The position numbers were made by a program, and so were the translations under genes. Source: Chondrosia reniformis (lineage: Eukaryota; Porifera; Demospongiae; Chondrillida; Chondrillidae). From it: DNA of 64,000 bases. The stretch is taken from contig OX359192.1 of assembly GCA_947172415.1 (NCBI GenBank), positions 3,598,501 to 3,662,500 of the forward strand, read 5' to 3'. Numbering within the stretch: position 1 is the stretch's first letter; each line of letters begins with the position of its first letter. This document shows positions 38,189-50,700 of the stretch, piece by piece. Below the pieces are notes generated by a model. That model saw only the letters and a program-made list of their open reading frames with translations. It was not told the DNA's origin and did no database searches.

Positions 38189-38329
38189 CTCTATATATAG
38201 AGGCTATTCTTCCACTCAACCATCAGTCACTGAGGAAGACCCCAGGGTTTGACAAAGAATTGACCAAGAATCGAAAACCAACTGCGTTTTTATACGCTTA
38301 AAAGTCGAAGGATGTACCATCCCAAAGAT
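38189..38329 (+). repeat. Pseudo-LTR (inverted 5' copy) of the Penelope-like element
   Basis: Complement of 37658-37763 plus 36454-36497, uninterrupted on this side. Comparison with the split left copy defines the limits of the nested insertion. Confidence 0.75.
38192..38236 (+). promoter_or_regulatory. TATA box and hammerhead-like core in the inverted pseudo-LTR
   Basis: TATATATAG (38192-38200), then CTGAGGA at 38230-38236 (38 bp from the TATA start), followed by AGACCCC-loop-GGGTTT and GACA instead of GAAA. The spacing matches the other copy although the bases have drifted. Confidence 0.4.
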
Positions 38330-38366
38330 AAGTTCAACGCAGTTATAAGGAATCCATATTCTATTA

Positions 38367-40859
38367 TTAGTACATAAAACTAGTCCACACAACCAGTACA
38401 TACAACCAGTACATACAACTAGTACATACAACTAACACACACAACCTACCTAATACCTAGCATACCTAGTACTAGAACCTAAAACTATATAGTACATACA
38501 GCTGGTACATACAACTAGTCCACATAACCAGTACATACAACTAGAACTACAACTAGTACATACAACAAGTATATCCCTGCAACTGGTATTACAACTAATA
38601 CATAGAAGAAGTACATACACATGTAACTAGTATATATAAGTAGTATATATAAACTAGTACATAGAACGAGAACATAAAACTAGTACATACAAAAACTACA
38701 TACAACTTGTACATAACTAGTATATACAAGTAGTACATACAACTAGTCCACACAACCAGTACATACAACTAGTACATACAACTAAAACAAACAACCTACC
38801 TAATACCTAGCATAACTAGTACTTGAACCTAAAACTATATAGTATATGCAGCTGGTACATACAACTAGTTCATACAACAATTAACTACAACTAGTAAATA
38901 TAACTAGTACTTACATCAATTAAACACAACTAGTAAATACAACTAGTACATGCAACTAGTACATTAAACTAGTACAGACAGCTAGGACACACAACTAGTA
39001 CATCTAACTAGAACACACAACTACTACATATAACTAGTAAATACACATACGACTGGTTTATATAAATAGTACATACATACAACTAGTACATGCCTCTATT
39101 ACATACAATTAGTATATACAACTAGTACATACAACTAGTACATAAAACTACTATATACAACTAGTACACAACTAATACATACAACGAATACATTAAACTA
39201 GTACATACAATTAGTACATAAAACTAGTACATAATACTAGTACATAAAACTAGTACCTATAACTAGTAAATATAACAAGTACTAGTTCTTACAACTAGGA
39301 CACACAACTAGTACATACAACCAGTACCTGCAACTAGCTCTACAACTAGTACATATAACTAGTACATAGAACGAGAAAATAAAACTAGCACATACAACAA
39401 GTACATACAACTTTTACATAACTAGTACATACAACTAGTACATACATCTAGTACCTAAAACAAGTAAATATAACTATACAATTAACACCTAAAACAAGTA
39501 CATACAACTAGTACATACAACTAGTACTACAACTAGTACATACAGCACTAGTACTAGTTGTTTGAACGTTTGTTTAGTACATACATCTAGTAACGTGTAT
39601 ATACAACTAGCACATATAACTAGTACTTACAATTAGTACTTACAACTAGTACATACAACTGGTACACACAACTAGTACATATAACTAGTTCTTAAAATTA
39701 TTACATAAAATTAGTACATACAACTAGTTCTACAGCTAGTATATAAAATTAGTATAGACCACTAGTACATAAAACTAGTACTACAACTAGTACATACAAC
39801 TAGAACAAAAATTAGTAATTAGGACATACAACTAGTACATACAACTCGTACATACAACTAGTACATACAAAAAAGTACATACAACTAGTACAAATAAAGA
39901 GTAGATACAACTAGTACTCCAACTTGTACATAGAACTAGTACAAACAACTAGTACATACAACCTGTACCTACAACTGGTACATACAACTAGTCCACACAA
40001 CTAGTACATACAACTTGTAATTAGTATATACAACTATTACATACAACTAATACCTGCACAAAGTCCACACAACTAGTACATACAACTAAAACATAATTAG
40101 TACATATGACTAGTCCATACAACTAGAATATACAACTAGTACATACAACTAGTAACTAGTACATACAACTAGGACATACAATTAGTACATACAAGTAGTA
40201 CATACAACTACTATACACGTCTAGTATTTACAACTTGTACATACAACTAGGATATACAACTAGTATATACAAATTGTACATAAAACTAATACATACAAGT
40301 AGTACATACATCTAGCACATACAACTAGTATATATATATAACTATATAGTACTAGATCATACAACTAGTACATACAACTAGTCAATAGAATTAGTACTTA
40401 CAACTAGTTTAAACAACTACTACATGCAGCAAGTACCTACCTAGTACCTTGTAGAGCTATATAGTACTAGAACCTACAACTAGTACATACAGCTAGTACA
40501 TGCAGCTAGTTCACCTAGCTAGTACAAACAACTAATACATATGCCTAGTAAATACATATATAACTAGTACATATAAATTGTACATACAACTAGTAAATAC
40601 CACTAGTAGATACGGCTAACATATAATACTAGTGCTACAACTAGTACATAGAACTAGTGGGTAAAACTATATAGAACATATAACTAGTACATACAACTAC
40701 TTCTACAACTAGTACATAGAACTAGTACATATTACTAGTACATACACCTCGTACTTTCCAATAATCTTGAATATCTAATACTAGAAAATACAACTAGTAC
40801 TATACAAGTAGTACATTCAACTGGTACACACGACTAGTATTTACAACTAGTACATTAAA
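38367..40859 (-). repeat. 13-bp minisatellite, reverse orientation
   Basis: Degenerate GTACATACAACTA units. A ~353-bp offset duplication is seen where TAGTCCACACAACCAG recurs at 38391 and 38744. A short open frame near 38216-38431 spans the element edge and is not coding. Confidence 0.92.
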
Positions 40860-43800
40860 CTAGTACATACAACTGGTACATAACTACTACACACAAATAG
40901 TAAATACAAATAGAGTACTTGTTCATACAATTAGTACATACAACTTGTACATACAACTAGTACATTAAATTAGTACACACAAGTAGTATATACAACTAGT
41001 TCATATAACTAGAACAAACAGCTAGTACACACAACTCGAACCTTCCTAGAACCTTGTATAACTAGTACTTGAACCTACAACTAGTGGATAGCTAGTGCAT
41101 ACAACTAGTACATACAACTAGTACATATCTAGTACATACAAGTAGTACATACAACTAGAACATACAACTAGTACATATTATTAGTACATACAACTAGTAC
41201 ATGCAACTACTACATGCAACTAGTACAACAACTACTTCATACAATTAGGACATACAACTAGTACATACAACTAGTAATTAGTACATACAAGTAGTACATA
41301 AAACTAGTACATACAACTAGTACATACTATTAGTACATGCAACTAGTACATACAACTAGTACATGCAACAAGAACAATAACTAGTAAATAGAACTAGTAC
41401 AAACAACTAGTACAAAAAACTAGTACATCTATCTAGTAATTAGTACATACAACTAGTACATAAAACTAGTACATACAACTAGTTCATACAATTAGTACAT
41501 ACAACTAGTACATACAAGTAGTACAAATACGTAGTACATGCAACTAGTCCATACAACTAGTACATACAATTTACATACAACTAGTACATACAACTACTAC
41601 AAACAACTACTACAAACAATTAGTACCTGCCTAGTACCTTGCATATCTAAATAGCAGTAGAACCTACAACGAGCACACACAGCTAGTACATGCAGCTAGT
41701 ACATATAATTAGTACATTAAACTAGTACATATACATAGTTTACATACACACATAACTAGTACATAAAAATAGTACATACAACTAGTACATACAACTATTA
41801 CATACAACCAGTACATAAAACTAGTAATTAGTACATACAACTAGTAAATACAACTAGTAATTAGTACATACAACTAGTACAAGAACTAGTACATACAACT
41901 AATACATACAACTAGTACATACAACTATTACATACAACCAGTACATAAAACTAGTAATTAGTACATACAACTAGTAAATACAACTAGTAATTAGTACATA
42001 CAACTAGTACAAGAACTAGTACATACAACTAATACATACAACTAGTACATACAACTAGTAAATACAACTAGTAATTAGTACATACAACTAGTACAAGAAC
42101 TAGTACATAGAACTAATACATACAACTAGTACATACAATTAGTACATACAACTAATACCTACAACTAGTGAATGCAACTAGTGCATACAATTTGCACTTA
42201 CAACTAGTACATTTAACTAGTACCTTAAACTAGACTAACAACTAGTAAATTTATTACAGACAAATGGAACAGACATATAGTACATACAAATAGTACCTAC
42301 AACTAGTACATACAATTAGTACATAAAACTAATACATACAACTAGTTCAAACAACTAGTACATAAAATAAATACCGACCTAGTACCCTGTAGAACTATAC
42401 AGAACTAGAATCTGCAACTAGTACATACAGCTAGTACATGTAGCTAGTTCACATAACTAGTACACAAGACTACTACATATAACTAGTATATACACATATA
42501 ACTAGTTCATCTAAATAGTACACACACCTAGTGCATACATCTAGTACATAAAACAAGTACATACAACAGGTACATAAGAGTAGTGCATACAACTAGTAAA
42601 CACAACAAGTATATACAACTAGTACAAACCACTAGAAACTAGAACATACAAGTAGTACATAGAACCAGTACATAAAACCAGTTCACACAACTAGTATATA
42701 CAACCAGTACATACAACTGGTATTTATAACTAGTACATATCACTAGTACATACAAATAGAATATACGACCAGTACATACAACTAGTAATTAGTACATAAA
42801 ACTAGTACATTCAACTACTTCTAAAACTAGTACATAGAACTAGTACATATAACTAGTACATACAACTAGTCCATATAAGTAGTTCATACAACTATATAGT
42901 ACAAATAACTAGTACATATAGCTGGTCCATACAACTAGAACATACAACTAGTTCATACAACTTCTAACTACTACATACATCTATGACATACAATTAGGAC
43001 ATAAAAGTAGTACATACCACTGGTACACACGACCAGTATTTACAACTAGCATCTACAACTACTACATGCAACAAGTAAATACAATTATATAGTACTAGTT
43101 CATTCAATTAGTACATACAACTATTACATACAACTAGTACATACAACTAATACAAAAAACTAGTACACACAAGTAGCACATACAACTAGTTCATACAACC
43201 AGTACAAACAACTAGTACATACAACTCGTACGTTCCTAGAACCTTTTATAGCTAGTACTAGAACCTACAATTAGTGCATAGCTAGTACATACAACTAGTA
43301 CATACAACTGGTACATATCTAGTACAAACACGTGGTATATACAACTAATACATACAATTAGTACAACTGGTATATATAACTACTACATAAAACAAGAAAA
43401 TAGAACATCCATAACTGGTTCATACAATTAGTACATACAACTACTCTATACAACTAGTAAATATAACTTGTACTGGTAGATACATCCAGTACACACAACT
43501 AGTACATGCAACAAGTACATATAACTAGTACACAAAACTATTACATATAACTAGTACATGTATATACTTGTTGTATGTACTTGAATTAAATACTAGTATA
43601 TATATATACAACTCATACATACAATTAGGATTTATAACTCGTATTTAAAAGTAGTACATACAACTAGTACTACAACTTGTACATAGAACTAGTACATAAA
43701 ACTAGTACATACAACTAGTACATACTATTAGTAAATATAACTAGAACATACAACTAGTACATGCATCTAGTACTAAAACTAGTATATACAATTAGTACTA

Positions 43801-45659
43801 TAACAAGTAAATAGAACTAGTACATACAACTAGAACATACAAATTAGTACATCCATCTAGTTATTTGTACATACAACTAGTAGATACAACTAGTACATAC
43901 AATTAGTAAATAAAACTAGTATATACAACTAGTACATACACGTAGTACATACAAGTAGTACATACAATTAGTACATACAACTAGTACATACAACTAGTAT
44001 TTATAACTAATACATAGCACTAGTACAAACAAATAGAATATACAACCTGTACATACAACAAGTAATTTGTCAATACCACTAGTAGATACAACTAGTACAT
44101 ACAACTAGTACTACAACTAGTACATACAATCAAGCACATATAACTGGAACATACAAATATAACTAGTACATATTAACAGTATATATAACTAGGCCATATA
44201 AATAGTACATACAACCAGTACATACAACTAATACATACTCCTAGTACATAACTAGTATATGCAACTAGTACATAAAACTAGGACATTAAACTAGCACATA
44301 AAGCTAGTACATACAACCAGTATATATTACTAGAACATACAACTGGAATTTATAAGTATTACCTACAACTAGTACATATAAGTGATACCTTTAACTAGTG
44401 ATTACCACTAGTACCTACAACAAGTATATACATACAACTAGTACATAAAACTAGTTTATACAAGTAGTACATACAATGCGTACATACAACTTGTACATAG
44501 AACTAGTAAGGATAACTAGAACATACACATAAAACTAGTACATATAAATACTACATACAACTAATACATAACTAGTACATACAACTAGTAGCGAATACAT
44601 ACAACCAGAAATAGACCTATTTCCTACAACTAGTACTTACAACTACTTCATACAAGTAGTACATGCAACTAGTACATACAATTTGTACATACAACTAGTA
44701 AGGATAACTAGAACATACACATATAAATAGTACATATAAATACTACATACAACTAATACATAACTAGTACATACAACTTGTACATACAAGTAGAACATAT
44801 AACTAGAACATACACATATAACTAGTAAATACAACTAGTACATACCACTAGTACATACAAACAGTAAATTCAACCAATACATACAACTAGCACATACAAC
44901 TAGTACATAAAACTAGTACATACAATTAGTACATAAAAGAAGTTCCTAAAACTAGGAAATATAACTCGTATTAGAACATACAACTATTACATGCAACTAG
45001 TAATGAGTACACACAACTAGTGCATATACCTAATACATACAACTAGTACCTACAATTAATTAATATAACCAGAACATCCGACTAATACATAAAACTAGAA
45101 CATAAAACTAGTATATAAAACTAATATATAAAACCAATACCTACAACTAGTAAATTTAACACGTACTAGTATATAAAAAAACTGGTATATACATACAACT
45201 AGTAGCGAATTCATACAACTAGTAAATACACCTAATTCATACAACTAGTACCTACAACTAGTTCATACAGGTAGTACATACAACTAGTACATACAGCTAG
45301 AACATAAAACTAGTTTCTACAACTGGTAAATATAACTAGTATTAGTGCATACAACTAGTAAATAGAACTAGTAACTAGTTCCTACATCCAGTGCATACAA
45401 CTAGTACATACAACTTGTACATACAACAATCTGTACATACAACTAGTCCATACAACTAGTACATAAATAGTATATGCAACTTGTACATATAATTGGGACA
45501 TACAACTAGTACATAAAACTAGTACATTCAACCAGTACATATTACTAGTACATACAACTAGAATATACAACTAGTACGTACAACTAGTCCATACAACTAG
45601 TCCATAAATAGTATATGCAACTTGTACATATAATTGGGACATACAACTAGTACATTAAA
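40860..45659 (-). repeat. Higher-order repeat unit 0 (4.8 kb, without the retroelement)
   Basis: The edge unit of a higher-order array built from minisatellite. Its first part (40860-42060) matches 45660 onward at an offset of 4800 (AACTGGTACATAACTACTAC at 40871 and 45671). Its second part (42060-45659) matches 48475 onward at an offset of 6413. It lacks the retroelement and ~780 bp of minisatellite present in later units, and it has a private 130-bp tandem duplication at about 41793-42052. Confidence 0.85.
41875..41887 (+). other. Empty target site of the Penelope-like insertion
   Basis: TAGTACAAGAACT occurs once here in uninterrupted minisatellite, in the same local context that in later units is duplicated on either side of the retroelement. 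Confidence 0.75.
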
Positions 45660-46942
45660 CTAGTACATACAACTGGTACATAACTACTACACACAAATAG
45701 TAAATACAAATAGAGTACTTGTTCATACAATTAGTACATACAACTTGTACATACAACTAGTACATTAAATTAGTACACACAAGTAGTATATACAACTAGT
45801 TCATATAACTAGAACAAACAGCTAGTACACACAACTCGAACCTTCCTAGAGCCTTGTATAACTAGTACTTGAACCTACAACTAGAGGATAGCTAGTGCAT
45901 ACAACTAGTACATACAACTAGTACATATCTAGTACATACAAGTGGTACATACAACTAGTACATACAATTAGTACATACAAGTAGTACATACAACTAGAAC
46001 ATACAACTAGTACATATTATTAGTACATACAACTAGTCCATGCAACTACTACATGCAACTAGTACAACAACTAGTACATACAATTAGGACATACAACTAG
46101 TACATACAACTAGTAGCGCGTAGTACATACAACTAGTACATAAAACTAGTACATACAACTGGTATTATAACTAGTACATACAAGCAGAAAAGAGAACTAG
46201 TTCATACATTATGTAACTGGTTTATACAGTTAGTACATACAAATACTACATACAACTAGTTCCTACAACTAGTAAATATAACTTGTACATACAACTAGTA
46301 ATTAGTACATACAAGTAGTACATAAAACTAGTACATACAACTAGTACATACTATTAGTACATGCAACTAGTACATACAACTAGTACATGCAACAAGAACA
46401 ATAACTAGTAAATAGAACTAGTACAAACAACTAGTACAAAAAACTAGTACATCTATCTAGTAATTAGTACATACAACTAGTACATAAAACTAGTACATAC
46501 AACTAGTTCATACAATTAGTACATACAACTAGTACATACAAGTAGTACAAATACGTAGTACATGCAACTAGTCCATACAACTAGTACATACAATTTACAT
46601 ACAACTAGTACATACAACCACTACAAACAACTACTACAAACAATTAATACCTGCCTAGTACCTTGCATATCTAAATAGCAGTAGAACCTACAACGAGCAC
46701 ACACAGCTAGTACATGCAGCTAGTACATATAATTAGTACATTAAACTAGTACATATACATAGTTTACATACACACATAACTAGTACATAAAAATAGTACA
46801 TACAACTAGTACATACAACTATTACATACAACCAGTACATAAAACTAGTAATTAGTACATACAACTAGTAAATACAACTAGTAATTAGTACATACAACTA
46901 GTACAAGAACTTTGAAGATTTCTGTGTGGCTAGGTGTATTCA

Positions 46943-47038
46943 TGCTTCAGAATCTGGAACTGCACTAGCCAAGGGATTGGGACAGATGTCGCTTGTCAAT
47001 GATTACCAAACGTTTCGACCCAATCTCGGGTCTTCATC
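46943..47038 (-). repeat. Inverted pseudo-LTR segment, left, copy 1
   Basis: Complement of 47639-47734 with one mismatch (G for A within CCAAACGTTTCG). The first ~15 codons of the endonuclease frame are translated from it. On the minus strand its ribozyme-like core reads CAGATGA instead of CTGATGA. Confidence 0.85.
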
Positions 47039-47421
47039 TGAGACAGGCACTGGTCAATTTGAAGGACCGGGTCCCTTTCCAGCAGAAGGCAGGGGTGATC
47101 TACAGGATCCCCTGCAGCGGTTGCCCCAGAGTGTATGTAGGCCAGACTGGCAGAACACTGGCCCAACGGCTGAAGGAACACAAACGGGCTCTAGTGAGTG
47201 GACACCTGGCACAGTCAGCAGTGGCAGAACATGCTGCACAGGAGTCGCACGACATTGACTGGGAGGGTGCCACAGTGATGGATATTCAGCAGCAATATCA
47301 CCAGAGATGCCTGCTGGAATCATGGCACATCCGATCTGAATTGAACACAATGAATAGAGATGAAGGCAACCTCCCCCAGGTTTATGACCTCCTCGTCCGC
47401 CAGCTTCGATCCTCAGACTAG
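46993..47421 (+). CDS. GIY-YIG endonuclease domain of a Penelope-like element, copy 1
   Basis: 142 codons. Residues 1 to about 15 come from the inverted pseudo-LTR and are not part of the domain; the rest is retroelement sequence. GVIY lies at 34-37, CSGC at 41-44, YVG at 48-50, TGR with Arg54 at 52-54 and His63 in KEHKR. His80, His86 and Trp90 follow, then a candidate catalytic Glu109 (LLESW) and Asn121 (MNRDEG). This is the complete order expected of the Penelope-type GIY-YIG nuclease, which nicks target DNA. The frame is open and all three copies encode the same protein. With no reverse transcriptase and an artificial start it is probably a passenger, though it could in principle be translated. 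Confidence 0.82.
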   Translation: MSMITKRFDPISGLHLRQALVNLKDRVPFQQKAGVIYRIPCSGCPRVYVGQTGRTLAQRLKEHKRALVSGHLAQSAVAEHAAQESHDIDWEGATVMDIQQQYHQRCLLESWHIRSELNTMNRDEGNLPQVYDLLVRQLRSSD

Positions 47422-47597
47422 TCAAGCCACAATTTCCTGCAACCCCCTCCTTCCCTTTTTTCTTTTTCCATTAATTAATTTTTTTTTTTCCTCTCATTTA
47501 TCTATTTATTCCTTATTTACTGCACTGTTTGTTTTGCCAGTTTCCCGCCCATTATTTTCCCGCCCACAGCCATCTCACCTGCCCCTCCCCCTACCGA

Positions 47598-47605
47598 TAT
47601 ATAAG
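47598..47605 (+). promoter_or_regulatory. TATA box in the pseudo-LTR, copy 1
   Basis: TATATAAG, preceded within ~60 bp by two CCCGCCC boxes (E2F/Sp1-like, TTTCCCGCCC). If used, transcription would start near 47628-47632, just ahead of the ribozyme-like core. Confidence 0.45.
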
Positions 47606-47636
47606 TCACCTTGCCTTGTAATCTCACTATATACCA

Positions 47637-47664
47637 CTGATGAAGACCCGAGATTGGGTCGAAA
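47637..47664 (+). ncRNA. Hammerhead-ribozyme-like core, copy 1
   Basis: CTGATGA (47637-47643), an extra A, a GACCC/GGGTC stem with a GAGATT loop, then GAAA (47661-47664). This is the invariant core and stem II of a hammerhead ribozyme, and Penelope-like elements are known to carry such motifs. The extra A before stem II is a departure, and I could not draw convincing stems I and III, so activity is uncertain. Confidence 0.55.
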
Positions 47665-47734
47665 TGTTTGGTAATCATTGACAAGCGACATCTGTCCCAA
47701 TCCCTTGGCTAGTGCAGTTCCAGATTCTGAAGCA
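47639..47734 (+). repeat. Pseudo-LTR segment, right, copy 1
   Basis: The 3' terminal 96 bp of the element; includes most of the ribozyme-like core and ends TCTGAAGCA at the target-site duplication. Confidence 0.85.
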
Positions 47735-50700
47735 TAGTACAAGAACTAGTACATAGAACTAATACATAAAACTAGTACATACAACTAGTCCATACAACTA
47801 GTACATACAATTAGTACATACAACTAGTACATACAACCACTACAAACAACTACTACAAACAATTAGTACCTGCCTAGTACCTTGCATATCTAAATAGCAG
47901 TAGAACCTACAACGAGCACATACAGCTAGTACATGCAGCTAGTACATATAATTAGTACATTAAACTAGTACATATACATAGTTTACATACACACATAACT
48001 AGTACATAAAAATAGTACATACAACTAGTACATACAACTATTACATACAACCAGTACATAAAACTAGTAATTAGTACATACAACTAGTAAATACAACTAG
48101 TAATTAGTACATACAACTAGTACAAGAACTAGTACATACAACTAATACATACAACTAGTACATACAACTAGTCCATACAACTAGTACATACAAATTAGTA
48201 CATACAACTAGTACATACAACCACTACAAACAACTACTACAAACAATTAGTACCTGCCTAGTACCTTGCATATCTAAATAGCAGTAGAACCTACAACGAG
48301 GACATACAGCTAGTACATGCAGCTAGTACATATAATTAGTACATTAAACTAGTACATATACATAGTTTACATACACACATAACTAGTACATAAAAATAGT
48401 AAATACAACTAGTACATACAACTATTATATATAACCAGTACATAAAACTAGTAATTAGTACATACAACTAGTAAATACAACTAGTAATTAGTACATACAA
48501 CTACTACAAGAACTAGTACATAGAACTAATACATACAACTAGTACATACAATTAGTACATACAACTAATACCTACAACTAGTGAATGCAACTAGTGCATA
48601 CAATTTGCACTTACAACTAGTACATTTAACTAGTACCTTAAACTAGACTAACAACTAGTAAATTTATTACAGACAAATGGAACAGACATATAGTACATAC
48701 AAATAGTACCTACAACTAGTACATACAATTAGTACATAAAACTAATACATACAACTAGTTCAAACAACTAGTACATAAAATAAATACCGACCTAGTACCC
48801 TGTAGAACTATACAGAACTAGAATCTGCAACTAGTACATACAGCTAGTACATGTAGCTAGTTCACATAACTAGTACACAAGACTACTACATATAACTAGT
48901 ATATACACATATAACTAGTTCATCTAAATAGTACACACACCTAGTGCATACATCTAGTACATAAAACAAGTACATACAACAGGTACATAAGAGTAGTGCA
49001 TACAACTAGTAAACACAACAAGTATATACAACTAGTACAAACCACTAGAAACTAGAACATACAAGTAGTACATAGAACCAGTACATAAAACCAGTTCACA
49101 CAACTAGTATATACAACCAGTACATACAACTGGTATTTATAACTAGTACATATCACTAGTACATACAAATAGAATATACGACCAGTACATACAACTAGTA
49201 ATTAGTACATAAAACTAGTACATTCAACTACTTCTAAAACTAGCACATAGAACTAGTACATATAACTAGTACATACAACTAGTCCATATAAGTAGTTCAT
49301 ACAACTATATAGTACAAATAACTAGTACATATAGCTGGTCCATACAACTAGAACATACAACTAGTTCATACAACTTCTAACTACTACATACATCTATGAC
49401 ATACAACTAGGACATAAAAGTAGTACATACCACTGGTACACACGACCAGTATTTACAACTAGCATCTACAACTACTACATGCAACAAGTAAATACAATTA
49501 TATAGTACTAGTTCATTCAATTAGTACATACAACTATTACATACAACTAGTACATACAACTAATACAAAAAACTAGTACACACAAGTAGCACATACAACT
49601 AGTTCATACAACCAGTACAAACAACTGGTACATACAACTCGTACGTTCCTAGAACCTTTTATAGCTAGTACTAGAACCTACAATTAGTGCATAGCTAGTA
49701 CATACAACTAGTACATACAACTGGTACATATCTAGTACAAACACGTGGTATATACAACTATTACATACAATTAGTACAACTGGTATATATAACTACTACA
49801 TAAAACAAGAAAATAGAACATCCATAACTGGTTCATACAATTAGTACTTACAACTACTCTATACAACTAGTAAATATAACTTGTACTGGTAGATACATCC
49901 AGTACACACAACTAGTACATGCAACAAGTACATATAACTAGTACACAAAACTATTACATATAACTAGTACATGTATATACTTGTTGTATGTACTTGAATT
50001 AAATACTAGTATATATATATACAACTCATACATACAATTAGGATTTATAACTCGTATTTAAAAGTAGTACATACAACTAGTACTACAACTTGTACATAGA
50101 ACTAGTACATAAAACTAGTACATACAACTAGTACATACTATTAGTAAATATAACTAGAACATACAACTAGTACATGCATCTAGTACTAAAACTAGTATAT
50201 ACAATTAGTACTATAACAAGTAAATAGAACTAGTACATACAACTAGAACATACAAATTAGTACATCCATCTAGTTATTTGTACATACAACTAGTAGATAC
50301 AACTAGTACATACAATTAGTAAATAAAACTAGTATATACAACTAGTACATACACGTAGTACATACAAGTAGTACATACAATTAGTACATACAACTAGTAC
50401 ATACAACTAGTATTTATAACTAGTACATAGCACTAGTACAAACAAATAGAATATACAACCTGTACATACAACAAGTAATTTGTCAATACCACTAGTAGAT
50501 ACAACTAGTACATACAACTAGTACTACAACTAGTACATACAATCAAGTATATATAACTGGAACATACAAATATAACTAGTACATATTAACAGTATATATA
50601 ACTAGGCCATATAAATAGTACATACAACCAGTACATACAACTAATACATACTCCTAGTACATAACTAGTATATGCAACTAGTACATAAAACTAGGACATT

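Larger units (their letters stand above)
36454..38366 (-). mobile_element. Penelope-like element (decayed, with nested insert)
   Basis: A minus-strand GIY-YIG endonuclease frame lies between inverted pseudo-LTRs. The inner inverted repeat is 37658-37763 versus 38189-38285. The outer part of the same repeat is 36454-36497 versus 38286-38329 (GGGATGGTACATCCTTCGAC on the left, complement on the right). The left repeat is split by about 1.16 kb of unrelated DNA. No reverse-transcriptase domain is present. GIY-YIG endonuclease with inverted pseudo-LTRs is the hallmark of 5'-truncated Penelope-like retroelements. Confidence 0.8.
46912..47734 (+). mobile_element. 5'-truncated Penelope-like element, copy 1
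   Basis: 823 bp of non-satellite DNA flanked by a 13-bp target-site duplication, TAGTACAAGAACT (46899-46911 and 47735-47747). A 96-bp inverted repeat (46943-47038 and 47639-47734, one mismatch) surrounds a GIY-YIG endonuclease frame. The tail has a T-rich tract, two CCCGCCC boxes, a TATA box and a hammerhead-like core. The reverse-transcriptase region is absent. An inverted pseudo-LTR at the truncated 5' end is typical of Penelope-like insertions. Confidence 0.88.

Noticed and set aside
44643-45570. Minus-strand frames rich in Tyr, Val and Cys (also at 51056, 51795, 57382, 58121, 63794)
   Set aside because: Translation of GTACATACAACTA units gives Met-Tyr/Val/Cys-rich strings that imitate membrane proteins. 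No other coding signal exists.
47054-47425. Minus-strand frame opposite the endonuclease (and its equivalents in the other units), plus a forward frame at 46926-47258
   Set aside because: Shadows of the GIY-YIG frame, which alone shows a family signature.
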